This document shows positions 17,145-25,845 of a DNA stretch of 64,000 bases, piece by piece; position 1 is the stretch's first letter; each line of letters starts with the position of its first letter. The position numbers and the translations under genes were made by a program. The stretch comes from Bog-159 sp049511415 (GTDB lineage Bacteria; Acidobacteriota; Terriglobia; Bryobacterales; Bryobacteraceae): the NCBI GenBank assembly GCA_049511415.1, contig JBEKYC010000008.1:62001-126000 (forward strand), read 5' to 3'. A model generated the notes under the pieces. That model did no database searches, was not told the origin of the DNA, and saw nothing but the letters and a program-made list of their open reading frames with translations.

Positions 17145-18839
17145 ATGGACCGCATCGGACGCTACCGGATCGTGCGCGAGCTGGGCCGCGGCGCCATGGG
17201 CGTCGTGTACCTGGCCACCGATCCCACCATCGGACGTCCTGTCGCCATTAAAACGATTCGACTCGGCGAAGTCAGCAACGCCGAGGAACGCGCGCGGCTG
17301 CGCGAACGCTTGTTCCGTGAAGCGCGTTCCGCCGGGGTGCTTTCCCATCCGGGCATCGTGACGATCTATGACATGGAAGCGCAGGACGATCTGGCCTTCA
17401 TCGCCATGGAGTATGTCAACGGCCCTACGCTGGACCAGCTTCTAACCGGCCGGCCGATGCCCGCCGACCGCCTATTCGGCATACTCGGCCAGACCGCGGT
17501 GGCTCTCGACTACGCGCATCAAAAAGGCATCGTGCACCGGGATATCAAGCCCGCCAACATCATGGTCACCGAGGATGGATCCGTGAAGATCACGGATTTC
17601 GGTATTGCCAAGATCAGCACCAACGAACAGTTCACCATGACCGGCGCCATCGTAGGCACACCGCACTACATGGCTCCCGAGCAGGTGCAAGGGCTGGCGG
17701 TGGATGGCCGCGCGGACCAGTTCTCGCTGGCTGTCATCGTCTTCGAGATGCTCACTGGCGAAAAGCCTTTCACGGGCGACCAGCTTACCACCGTGGTCTA
17801 CAAGATCGTGGCGGAGGAGCCGGTCCCGCCGCATCGCCTGAATTCCACGCTGAACCAGCAGATCACCAACGTTTTGCGCCGTGCGCTGTCCAAGAAACCC
17901 GAGGCAAGATATTCGAATTGCCAGAAGTTCGTGGATGCCCTGGAGGCGGCTTGTTCGGCGGCGAAAGGTTGGCAGCCTGTATCGCGCGGCGGCAGCCTCA
18001 GCCTGCCGACCGCCATGGATGCGCCTCGGCCCCGCAACGTGTCACCGTCGCGCACAACTGCCGAAATCAAGCCGCGCGAACGGCGCCGGGTGGGGATCCT
18101 GCCGGTCATGCTCGCCATTTTGGTGGCGGCCGGTCTGGTGATATTGATCGCCTGGCAAGCCGCGCCATGGCTAGCCGGATCGCCAAGTTCGAAGCCGCCG
18201 GAGACTACAACCGAGCCGGTAACTCAGGCGCCCGCACCGCCAGCCGCGGCGCAGACGCAGAAAACGCCTGCCCCGGCGCCCCCTGTCCCGGTAACCGTAA
18301 GCCCCGCCACGGAGACCGGCAGCCAAACACCCGAGCGTGGACCAATCCCCGCGCCCGATACGGCCGAACGTCCGCAGCCGGCGCCGCGCCGCGCCGCGCA
18401 GGAGCTTTTGTCCAGCCCGTACGTCAAGGTCGCCGTGTCAACCATCCCAGCGGATGCCACCGCAACGTTGGACGACCGTCCCGACACCGCTTGCACGACT
18501 CCCTGCTCGCTGGATGCCACGCCCGGACAGCATATGGTCACCATCACGCGTCAGGGTTACCAGACCGAGCACCGTCCGGTCACGGTCTCCGATGCGGGCG
18601 CGGACCTTCCCACAATTGCCTTGCGGGTGCCGGGCGGTACTCTCATGTTGGCGAGCATCCCTCCTGGCGCCAAGATCTTTGTCAATGGCGCGCCTTTCGA
18701 CCACCTGACGCCCGCAAAGCTCGAATTGCCTCCCGGCAAATACACCATCGAGGTGGAAAAGGACGGCAAGCGTTCCTCTAAAGACGTGGAAATTCAGAAC
18801 GCCATCACACACGTAGAGAAAATCGTGATCGGTAGGTAA
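17145..18839 (+). CDS. Membrane Ser/Thr protein kinase with PEGA repeats
   Basis: 564 aa. The Hanks kinase domain spans about 7-270: glycine loop GRGAMGVVY, K36, HRDIKPANIM with D133, and DFG with D151, all intact. A Pro/Ala-rich juxtamembrane stretch leads to one TM helix at about 313-338. The outside part is Pro/Thr-rich, then carries two PEGA-type beta domains (about 440-505 and 510-560, with PGQHMVTITRQGY and PGKYTIEVEKDG). PEGA domains are predicted surface or cell-wall binding modules, so the kinase may sense the envelope. The sulfite-oxidase-type gene starts 3 nt after its stop, implying one transcript. Confidence 0.92.
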   Translation: MDRIGRYRIVRELGRGAMGVVYLATDPTIGRPVAIKTIRLGEVSNAEERARLRERLFREARSAGVLSHPGIVTIYDMEAQDDLAFIAMEYVNGPTLDQLLTGRPMPADRLFGILGQTAVALDYAHQKGIVHRDIKPANIMVTEDGSVKITDFGIAKISTNEQFTMTGAIVGTPHYMAPEQVQGLAVDGRADQFSLAVIVFEMLTGEKPFTGDQLTTVVYKIVAEEPVPPHRLNSTLNQQITNVLRRALSKKPEARYSNCQKFVDALEAACSAAKGWQPVSRGGSLSLPTAMDAPRPRNVSPSRTTAEIKPRERRRVGILPVMLAILVAAGLVILIAWQAAPWLAGSPSSKPPETTTEPVTQAPAPPAAAQTQKTPAPAPPVPVTVSPATETGSQTPERGPIPAPDTAERPQPAPRRAAQELLSSPYVKVAVSTIPADATATLDDRPDTACTTPCSLDATPGQHMVTITRQGYQTEHRPVTVSDAGADLPTIALRVPGGTLMLASIPPGAKIFVNGAPFDHLTPAKLELPPGKYTIEVEKDGKRSSKDVEIQNAITHVEKIVIGR

Positions 18840-18842
18840 TTC

Positions 18843-20198
18843 ATGGCAATATCACGCAGGCAACTCTTGTATCTTTTCGGACTCGCTCCGCGTATGGCTC
18901 TCCGCGGCGGCGAAACTTCGGCACAAAAACTGATCGTCCGCTCGGCCAACCCGGAAGATTTCGAGATGCCGCTGGCCGGGTTCGATACATGGCTCACGCC
19001 GGCCGAAAACTTCTTTGTGCGCACGCACATTTATAAGCCCGACGTGACACTCGCCGATTGGCGGTTGAAGGTGGATGGCTTGGTAAGCCGCGAGCTTACG
19101 CTGGATATGGGCGCCTTGAAAAAGCTGCCCCGCCTCGAGCTGGCCGCCGTGCTGGAGTGCGCCGGCAATGGCCGCAGTTTTTATGAGCCGGGCGTTCCCG
19201 GCATGCAATGGCGCTATGGCGCCGTGGGTAACGCGCGTTGGACCGGGGTGCGCCTGGCCGACGTGCTGAAACTCGCGGGTGTCAAACCAGGAGCCGCCCA
19301 CGTCCTGTTCAATGGGGCCGATGTTCCCATGGGTAAAGTTCCCGATTTCATCCGCAGCTTGCCCATTCAGAAAGCCATGCACCCCGATACGCTCCTGGCA
19401 TTCGACATGAATGGCGCGCCGCTGCCGCTTTCTCACGGATTCCCATTGCGCCTGGTGCCACCGGGATGGGCCGGGGACTCGTGGGTGAAATGGGTCACCA
19501 ACATCACTCTGCTCGAAAAGGAGTACGACGGCTTTTTTATGAAGACGGCGTATCGCCGTCCCATGCGAACGGTCTCTCCGGGATCCACCGTCGACCCTTC
19601 CGCTATGACGCCTGTTACTTCCATCCGCCCGAAATCCGTGATCTCGAGTCCTATCGCCGGCCAGCGTCTGGCCCCAGGAGCGCTGACCATTCGTGGCGCC
19701 GCCTGGGCGGGCGAGTCACCGGTCGCCCGCGTGGATGTCTCCACCGATAGCGGCCGCACCTGGCGGCAGGCAAAGCTCGGCGCCGATCATGCACGCTACG
19801 CCTGGCGCATCTGGGAAACCACCTGGACGCCGCCTGGGGAGGGATCGTACGTGCTGATGTCCAAGACCACGGATGCCAACGGCGACACGCAACCTTTCGT
19901 TGAAGATTGGAATCCTTCCGGTTACCTGTGGAACGTCGTGCCGGCGATCCGGGTCGAGGTGGCCAGCGGCGCGGGCGCGACTCCCGCCCCGGAAACATAC
20001 CCGCAACTCCCCACTTTCCCCGAACGAGTGAAGCAAACGTGCATCGGCTGCCATGGCGCGGATATCATCGCCGGCCAGCATCTGACCCGCCCGCAGTGGG
20101 AACGGGAAGTGGATAAGATGGCGCGCTGGGGAGCGGAGGTCAAGCCGGAGGACCGCGTTGATTTGATCGACTTTCTGTTTCGCAATTTCGGCAAGTAA
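18843..20198 (+). CDS. Sulfite-oxidase-family molybdoenzyme fused to c-type cytochrome
   Basis: 451 aa. An N-terminal SRRQLLYLFGLAP resembles a Tat signal. The sulfite oxidase molybdopterin domain carries the Moco cysteine C106 (LECAGNGRSF). A dimerisation domain (Mo-co dimer) follows at about 265-375. The C-terminal 60 residues hold a heme c site, CIGCH at 400-404, with M425 as a possible axial ligand. Fusion puts the electron acceptor on the same chain, functionally like the SorA/SorB pair of sulfite dehydrogenases. Sulfite is the likely but unproven substrate. It is coupled to the upstream PEGA kinase; a hairpin follows the stop. Confidence 0.9.
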   Translation: MAISRRQLLYLFGLAPRMALRGGETSAQKLIVRSANPEDFEMPLAGFDTWLTPAENFFVRTHIYKPDVTLADWRLKVDGLVSRELTLDMGALKKLPRLELAAVLECAGNGRSFYEPGVPGMQWRYGAVGNARWTGVRLADVLKLAGVKPGAAHVLFNGADVPMGKVPDFIRSLPIQKAMHPDTLLAFDMNGAPLPLSHGFPLRLVPPGWAGDSWVKWVTNITLLEKEYDGFFMKTAYRRPMRTVSPGSTVDPSAMTPVTSIRPKSVISSPIAGQRLAPGALTIRGAAWAGESPVARVDVSTDSGRTWRQAKLGADHARYAWRIWETTWTPPGEGSYVLMSKTTDANGDTQPFVEDWNPSGYLWNVVPAIRVEVASGAGATPAPETYPQLPTFPERVKQTCIGCHGADIIAGQHLTRPQWEREVDKMARWGAEVKPEDRVDLIDFLFRNFGK

Positions 20199-20221
20199 CA
20201 CGCGGCCTTGGCTGCCGCGTG
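20199..20221 (+). terminator. Stem-loop after the molybdoenzyme gene
   Basis: Starts directly after the TAA. Perfect 8-bp stem CACGCGGC/GCCGCGTG with a 7-nt loop; no T-run follows, so it may be a 3' stabiliser or a weak terminator. Confidence 0.5.
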
Positions 20222-20358
20222 AACTCAATAACGCCGGCGGACGGTTATCTTAGGAAAATTCCGCCTGTATAACTCCTGTTGCTTACTTAGATGTTAAACT
20301 CCTTACGGCGCATATCGAGCCATAAGTGTACCAATTTATGCAGTTATAGGAGCATTTA

Positions 20359-22056
20359 ATGCACCGGAGCATTGCGATCTCGCTGTTCTTATTGGCGCCT
20401 GTGCTTGGCTGGGCGGGTGAGGCCGCCCAACGTGGTCCCCTGCAATTATCCCTGAAACGTGCCGTGGAACTGGCGCTGTCACCCGAAGGAAACACCTATA
20501 TCCAGCTCTCCGACGAAAACTTGCGCCAGGCAAAGAGCCGCACCACGGAAGCTCGTTCTCTCCTGTTACCCGACATCGAGGCGCAGGCCTCCCAGACCAC
20601 CGCGATGAAGAGTCTGGCGGCATTGGGTCTGGATCTGGCCACCAGCGATACTCTGCTGGGCGCGGCCAACAGCCTCACAGGTCCGCTGGCCACCACCGAG
20701 AAAACGCTGCTATATGACATCGTCGATAAGATTCCGCGTGTCGTAGGTCCTTTCAATTCGGTGGACATACGCGCGCGACTCACCGAGGACTTACTGGATT
20801 TCAGCAACATCCGCCGTTATCAATCGTCACGCGCCGCATTTCGCGCCGCGCAGGGCGATCGCAGCGCTACGGATAATTCCATTACCTCCACCGTGGCTAA
20901 AGCTTATCTGGCGGCATTGCGCGCCAACGCCGATGTGGAAGCCTATCAGGCCAACGTGTCTCTTGCCGAGGCGGTCCTAAAGCAATCCGAAAACCAGAAA
21001 GCCGCCGGCACGGGTACCGGCATCGAAGTGACCCGCTCGAAGGTCCAGCTCTCTAACGAGAAGCAGCACCTGTTAGTAGCCGAGAACGAGCGCACCAAGG
21101 CCTATCTGCAATTGTTACGTGTCATGGGCCTCAATTTAGGCACTGAGCTGGAACTGACGGATAAGTTGGGTTACGAACCGGCCGAATCCATGACGCTGGA
21201 TCAAGCCAAGGCGCTGGCCTTGAAAAATCGTCCGGATGTGAAGGCACAGGCCGATCGTGAGGACGCCGCACGCCTAAACGCCCACGCCGTCAAACTGGAG
21301 CGGACCCCCAGCCTGGTTGCATTCGCCGACTACGGAACCACCGGCACCAATGGCGCGACCGTCGCCTTGCTGCCGACACGCGATTACGGCTTCGCGCTCC
21401 GTGTGCCGATATTCGACGGCGGGCGGCGGGACGCACGCCGCGCGGAGACGGCTTCGCAATTCCGCCAGGAGCGTGTTCGCACCAATGATCTGCACGAGCA
21501 GATCGAACTGGACGTGCGTATGGCGCTGGACAGCCTCCATTCCGCCCAAGAACAGGTCAAAGTGGCCGAAGCCGGACTCTCGCTGGCGGAAAGCGAACTC
21601 ACACAAGCGCGCCGCCGCTACGAAGCGGGCGTGGCCAGCAGTTTGGAAGTCACCGATGCGCAGACGCGCCTGGAGCGTGCCCGGGACAATCAGATCGCCG
21701 CCCTGTTCAACCATAACGTGGCGCGTGTGGATGTGGGACAAGCCACCGGCACCATCGCCGAACTAATCGCGCATGAGCCATCCGGGAATCCCAGCGCGCC
21801 GGTGATGACGCCGCCGAAGGCGCCGGACGCCGCCATCCTGCAACAAGCCCCCGAACTAGCCGCCGAGGCCCGCATCGATACCATGCCGGCGGTGCTCGCC
21901 TCTTCCGGTGGGAATCCGCCTGCCCGGTTGATGCAAGCCAGTCGGGCCACGCGAACCACGCCCATCGTCAGGGCTTCCGCCAAGAGGAGATCCGCCCGTC
22001 ATAGGCCTTTGCACCGCGCGGCCGTCCGCCGCAAGCATCGCGCCAACGCGGCGTGA
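20359..22056 (+). CDS. TolC family outer membrane efflux protein
   Basis: 565 aa, with a signal peptide at about 1-20 and an AGGAG ribosome site 7 nt upstream. Two long coiled-coil-rich OEP repeats are visible (about 30-270 and 280-490), the second with the typical GGRRDARRAETASQFRQ and RYEAGVASSLEVTDAQ segments. A basic, disordered C-terminal tail (about 495-565, many Arg/His) is longer than usual. It would form the outer-membrane channel of a tripartite exporter, but no inner-membrane pump or adaptor gene is nearby; the next gene is an S41 homologue. Confidence 0.9.
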   Translation: MHRSIAISLFLLAPVLGWAGEAAQRGPLQLSLKRAVELALSPEGNTYIQLSDENLRQAKSRTTEARSLLLPDIEAQASQTTAMKSLAALGLDLATSDTLLGAANSLTGPLATTEKTLLYDIVDKIPRVVGPFNSVDIRARLTEDLLDFSNIRRYQSSRAAFRAAQGDRSATDNSITSTVAKAYLAALRANADVEAYQANVSLAEAVLKQSENQKAAGTGTGIEVTRSKVQLSNEKQHLLVAENERTKAYLQLLRVMGLNLGTELELTDKLGYEPAESMTLDQAKALALKNRPDVKAQADREDAARLNAHAVKLERTPSLVAFADYGTTGTNGATVALLPTRDYGFALRVPIFDGGRRDARRAETASQFRQERVRTNDLHEQIELDVRMALDSLHSAQEQVKVAEAGLSLAESELTQARRRYEAGVASSLEVTDAQTRLERARDNQIAALFNHNVARVDVGQATGTIAELIAHEPSGNPSAPVMTPPKAPDAAILQQAPELAAEARIDTMPAVLASSGGNPPARLMQASRATRTTPIVRASAKRRSARHRPLHRAAVRRKHRANAA

Positions 22057-22136
22057 CGGACCTGCCTCCAGGCAACCAAAATCGGCTCACGGTCGTCCAA
22101 TAGGACAGCACCGCCGGTTCTCTACCCGGCGCCTGC

Positions 22137-22142
22137 TATAAT
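22137..22142 (+). promoter_or_regulatory. -10 element of the S41-like gene
   Basis: Consensus TATAAT ending 29 nt before the ATG at 22172, so this message should have a leader of about 20 nt. Confidence 0.45.
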
Positions 22143-22171
22143 GGCTTCGGGCTCCCTCGGATTTTGAACAT

Positions 22172-23383
22172 ATGAATAGCCGTATCAAGTACCTGGTGGT
22201 TACCACCTCCGCCTGCCTCATGCTGCTGCTGGTTTTGGGCAACGTGCTGGGCAGAAGCGCCTCAACCGACCGGCCGTATCCGCAACTCGGCGTGTATACG
22301 GAAGTGCTGCACCGGATCAAGAGCGAGTACGTGGAAGAACCGGACATGAAGAGCGTCACGCTGGGCGCTTTGAACGGTCTCCTCGAATCCGTGGATCCGT
22401 TCGCCAGCTACCTCAACGCCGACCAGTACAAGGACTATCTGAAAAACAAGGACGCGCATAAGGCTGCCGTAGGTCTTGTCCTTGCCAAGAAATTCGGCTT
22501 TGTGGGAGTCGTGGGCGTAGTGCCCGGATCGCCGGCCGCGAAAGCGGGGCTGTCCACCAACGACATGCTGGAGACCATCAATGGCGTGGCAACCCGCGAC
22601 ATGCCCCTCGCCTACGCCAGCTTACTGCTGGAGGGCGAGCCGGGATCCTCCGTGGATCTGACCGTCGTGCGCGTGCGCCGTCCGGAACCGCAAAAGATCA
22701 AGCTGGTGCGCGCCAATGCCGCCTTCCCGGAGGTTACCGAGAAGCTGATGGCGGATAACGTCGGCTACATTGCCCCCGCGACGCTGGCTCCCGGCAAGGT
22801 GAAAGAAGTGGCTGCCGCCGTCGAATCCCTGCAGAAACAAGGTGCGCAAAAATTGATTCTGGATTTGAGGAACTGCGCGGTGGGAACGCCCCAGGACGGC
22901 ATTGCGCTGGCTAACCTGTTCCTGGCCAAGGGCGAAATCACTTATTTGCAAGGGCAGAAGGTCGCGCGCCAGGACTTTAACGCCGATCCTTCGAAGGACA
23001 TCACCAAGCTGCCGCTGGTTGTGATCACAAACCGTGGAACCGCGGATGGCGCGGAGATTGCCGCGGCTGCGCTGATGGAAGACAAGCGCGCGGAACTGGT
23101 AGGCGAACGAACCTACGGGGACGCGTCCCTGCGCAAAGCCATCACCATGGACGATGGCGGCGCCATCATCCTTTCCGTGGCCAAGTACTACTCGCCTGAC
23201 GGCAAAGCGATTCAGGATGTCGGCGTTACTCCGGAAACCGTAATGTCGGAACCCGAAGCGCAAGTGGAACTCGATGAGAACGGAGAACCGCTGCCTGAAA
23301 CACCCGATCAGCCTGAGCACAAGCAGGAAGATCCGCTGCTGAAGAAAGCCATCGAGATCGCCAACGGTCAAAAGACGGCATAG
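22172..23383 (+). CDS. S41 (C-terminal processing) protease homologue, catalytic residues missing
   Basis: 403 aa. N-terminal membrane anchor or signal (5-27), PDZ domain at about 100-170 (VPGSPAAKAGLSTNDMLETING), and an S41 core at 190-355. In active CtpA/Prc the nucleophile lies in a GTASASE-like sequence and the Lys base in FGKG; here they read GTADGAE (D292 at the Ser position) and YGDAS (D317 at the Lys position). The usual DLRxNPGG is DLRNCAVG. Both dyad residues are replaced, so it should be an inactive PDZ scaffold or inhibitor-like homologue. An acidic tail (360-390) is present. The frame is intact, arguing against simple decay. Confidence 0.85.
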   Translation: MNSRIKYLVVTTSACLMLLLVLGNVLGRSASTDRPYPQLGVYTEVLHRIKSEYVEEPDMKSVTLGALNGLLESVDPFASYLNADQYKDYLKNKDAHKAAVGLVLAKKFGFVGVVGVVPGSPAAKAGLSTNDMLETINGVATRDMPLAYASLLLEGEPGSSVDLTVVRVRRPEPQKIKLVRANAAFPEVTEKLMADNVGYIAPATLAPGKVKEVAAAVESLQKQGAQKLILDLRNCAVGTPQDGIALANLFLAKGEITYLQGQKVARQDFNADPSKDITKLPLVVITNRGTADGAEIAAAALMEDKRAELVGERTYGDASLRKAITMDDGGAIILSVAKYYSPDGKAIQDVGVTPETVMSEPEAQVELDENGEPLPETPDQPEHKQEDPLLKKAIEIANGQKTA

Positions 23384-23398
23384 TATCAAGCCGCACCT

Positions 23399-24142
23399 TT
23401 AGGGCAGTAGACCCTGCCGGCTTTGTGCATGGCGCACGTAGGCTTCCGCTTGTCCATGTCCGCTCTCTACGCCGCGAAACCTTGTGACCTGGCTCTGCAA
23501 GGCATAAAACCTGTCCGGCGCCTGCGAAGCATGCGCATAGCAGGCTTGCCGCTTGCGCGGCTCGGTGGCCGAAATGTCCACGAAATCCGTGGCCGGAAAC
23601 ATGAGCGTGTCTTCGCCGTCGGACACCTCGTAGTAGTAAAAGGCGAACCGCTTGCCGAGCTGTAACCAGGCGTCATAGGCCAGCATGGAAATAGCCCGGT
23701 GATCGCGATGCCCGTCAATCGGCCAATGCGTGAACAGAACGTCGGGCCGCTCAATCTCGATCAGCTCTCGAAACTGCTGATAGTGCTCGGCGTCAACAAG
23801 CGCGTGCCCATCGCATTGTCCTGCGAAGAGGGGACGGGCTTTCAAGATCCGGCAAGCATCACTGGCTTCGGCAACTCGCACGTTACGACCGGCATCGGCC
23901 GCCGGCTCCGGGCAGCTCTTTTCCCCCCGGTTCAAATACAGCAGAACCACCTCGTGGCCTTGATCCGTGTATCGTGCGACGGTCCCGCCGCAACCATATT
24001 CCGGATCGCCCGGATGGCCGCCGGTCACGATCACTTTTAGTCTGTGCACCGGCTGAATCTGGGCGCCTAACGCCCTCTGAGCCATCAGAGTCACGCCCGC
24101 CACGCGGGCAGCCCCCTCTAACAGCTTTCTGCGAGTTACCAT
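23399..24142 (-). CDS. PIG-L family deacetylase with Tat-like signal
   Basis: 247 aa from ATG at 24142; ATGs at 24145 and 24157 are alternatives. VTRRKLLEGAARVAG at the N-terminus resembles a Tat signal. The zinc site of the PIG-L/LmbE fold is present: H43 and D46 in GGHPGDPE, and HWPIDGHRDH further on. Family members remove N-acetyl groups from GlcNAc-type conjugates. It is a lone gene, divergent from the glycerophosphodiesterase. The usual HPDD is HPGD, which keeps the catalytic Asp. Confidence 0.85.
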   Translation of the reverse strand: MVTRRKLLEGAARVAGVTLMAQRALGAQIQPVHRLKVIVTGGHPGDPEYGCGGTVARYTDQGHEVVLLYLNRGEKSCPEPAADAGRNVRVAEASDACRILKARPLFAGQCDGHALVDAEHYQQFRELIEIERPDVLFTHWPIDGHRDHRAISMLAYDAWLQLGKRFAFYYYEVSDGEDTLMFPATDFVDISATEPRKRQACYAHASQAPDRFYALQSQVTRFRGVESGHGQAEAYVRHAQSRQGLLP

Positions 24143-24199
24143 CATGCCTGCCAGCATCGCAGGAGTCCGCGGCGGGGCGCAAGCGTGACCACCCCCGGC

Positions 24200-24205
24200 T
24201 ATAAT
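24200..24205 (+). promoter_or_regulatory. -10 element of the GDPD gene
   Basis: TATAAT ends 10 nt before the ATG at 24216; a leader of at most a few nucleotides is predicted. Confidence 0.5.
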
Positions 24206-24215
24206 ACGAGGATCG

Positions 24216-24992
24216 ATGAGAGACTGGCGTTCGCTTCTGATGGTTATGCTGTTGACCGCTCCCTGCACCGCCCAGATCGCGGTCATTGCGCATCGCGGCG
24301 AGCATCGCGCCCACCCCGAGAACACGCTGCCTGCCTTCCAGGCCGCCATTGATGCGGGTGCGGACTTTTTCGAATTGGATGTCCGTACCACCGCCGATGG
24401 ACAACTCGTGGTCATGCACGACGCCACCGTGGATCGCACCACCAACGGGTCAGGGCCGGTTCGTCAATTGACCGGCACACAGATCCGCGCGCTCGAAGCC
24501 GGCGTCAAGCTGGGCCCCCAATTCGCCGGTACGCGCGTGCCCACGCTACGCGAGGCCCTGGCGCTGGCGCATGGGAAGATCGGCGTTTACGTGGACTCAA
24601 AAGACATCGCGCCGTCGGAACTGGTGTCGGCGTTGACCAATGAAGACATGCTGGCTGCCGTGGTGATTTACGGCGGAGCAGGTTTTCTCAAACAACTGCA
24701 AGCGCTCTATCCATCTTTAAAAGTGATGCCGGAAGCCGGCACCGCCGCGGCCCTTGAAAAACTCGTCACCGCTATGAAACTGCGCGTGGCGGCCTTCGAC
24801 GCTTCCGATTTCAAAGACGACGTGATCGCCATCGCCAAGAACGCCGGCGTGGCAATCTACGTCGACCGGCTCGGCGCCGCGGACAATCCCGAGGGATGGC
24901 AGGATGCGTTGGATCGCGGAGCCGCCGGCATCCAGACCGACCGGCCGGCCGAACTGGTCGAATACCTGCGTTCCCGCAAATTACATCATTGA
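24216..24992 (+). CDS. Exported glycerophosphodiester phosphodiesterase
   Basis: 258 aa with a signal peptide at about 1-19. GDPD hallmarks are all visible: AHRGEHRAHPENT, the metal pair in FELDVR, and VVMHDATVDRTT. It hydrolyses glycerophosphodiesters from phospholipid turnover to glycerol-3-phosphate and an alcohol, outside the cytoplasmic membrane. The FAD-dependent glycerol-3-phosphate dehydrogenase about 0.85 kb downstream is the natural next step, although a convergent gene lies between them. Confidence 0.9.
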   Translation: MRDWRSLLMVMLLTAPCTAQIAVIAHRGEHRAHPENTLPAFQAAIDAGADFFELDVRTTADGQLVVMHDATVDRTTNGSGPVRQLTGTQIRALEAGVKLGPQFAGTRVPTLREALALAHGKIGVYVDSKDIAPSELVSALTNEDMLAAVVIYGGAGFLKQLQALYPSLKVMPEAGTAAALEKLVTAMKLRVAAFDASDFKDDVIAIAKNAGVAIYVDRLGAADNPEGWQDALDRGAAGIQTDRPAELVEYLRSRKLHH

Positions 24993-24996
24993 TGGC

Positions 24997-25761
24997 TTAT
25001 TTCTTAGGAGCCTTGTCCGCGGCCGTCAGGGCTTTGATTTCCGCCGGCAGATCAAACTGGTCCGGGGCGATATCCGGGTTGTGTTTGACGCTTTCGATTT
25101 TGATCAGAATGTCGGCGCCGGGGACCTTTTGCGAGATGGTGTGCGGCACCAGAATACCGCCCTCATCCCGATAGTCGCCCAATCCAAGTTCGGCTACAAT
25201 GGCTCCGTTTGGCGTGGTGACCGGCGCAATCACCTTCACCAGCAGGTTGGAACTCTTGTCGTAATATCTCGTCTCGGCAGCGCCCTCGTTAGGAGTAAGA
25301 GTCAGCTTATAGCAAGGCTTTCCGTCCACGTCCTCCGAGCCCGCCATCTCCGCCTTTTTATAGAAGTCCCGCCAATGCATTTCCACCTGCATGGCGGCGT
25401 TGCGCAAAGCCGTAGCACGTTCGTCGCCCTGTTTGATCCGGGCGCCCTCCATGGGGTTGATCGCCCATGCCACCTGCCCGTTGGAGCCCTCCTCGATCTT
25501 GCCGACCCCTTCCAACTCGATGACGGTGTAGCTCTTCGCGGGATCCGCGCGGTAGCTGGTGAGCTTTCCTTTTAGACCCATGCCCGTGATCTCCATCGTC
25601 CCCGAAGCCATGTCGGCATGGATCTTCTCATAGGCGGCGCGACCCCCCGTCGCTTCCACGTATTTGTCCAGAACGGCTTCCGGCTTAATATCATCCGCCG
25701 CGTAGGCCGCGGCTACCATCAGGAGCGCCGGAACGACGGCGCGTAGACGAGCGAAATGCAT
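24997..25761 (-). CDS. Exported protein resembling LolA/outer-membrane lipoprotein-sorting fold
   Basis: 254 aa from ATG at 25761, with AAGGA about 12 nt upstream and a signal peptide (1-21, ending AAAYA). The frame is open upstream, but that part overlaps glpD in antisense. The mature part has the acidobacterial pattern VLDKYVEATGGRAAYEKI followed by strands with alternating charges and DYRDEGGILVPHTI near the end, which I associate with LolA/LolB-like half-barrel proteins. Lipid or lipoprotein carriage is inferred only from the fold guess. The last 15 residues are Lys/Ala rich. It ends 5 nt from the GDPD stop, convergently. Confidence 0.6.
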   Translation of the reverse strand: MHFARLRAVVPALLMVAAAYAADDIKPEAVLDKYVEATGGRAAYEKIHADMASGTMEITGMGLKGKLTSYRADPAKSYTVIELEGVGKIEEGSNGQVAWAINPMEGARIKQGDERATALRNAAMQVEMHWRDFYKKAEMAGSEDVDGKPCYKLTLTPNEGAAETRYYDKSSNLLVKVIAPVTTPNGAIVAELGLGDYRDEGGILVPHTISQKVPGADILIKIESVKHNPDIAPDQFDLPAEIKALTAADKAPKK

Positions 25762-25830
25762 AGCTGTGAGTTCCTTCTCGAAACAAATGTAGCGCGATTC
25801 CAGCCCTACAGGTAGGTTCCCGCGCTTCGA

Positions 25831-25836
25831 TACACT
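25831..25836 (+). promoter_or_regulatory. -10 element of glpD
   Basis: TACACT ends 9 nt before the ATG at 25846; same hexamer and spacing as the PEGA kinase. Confidence 0.4.
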
Positions 25837-25845
25837 GTTACTACG

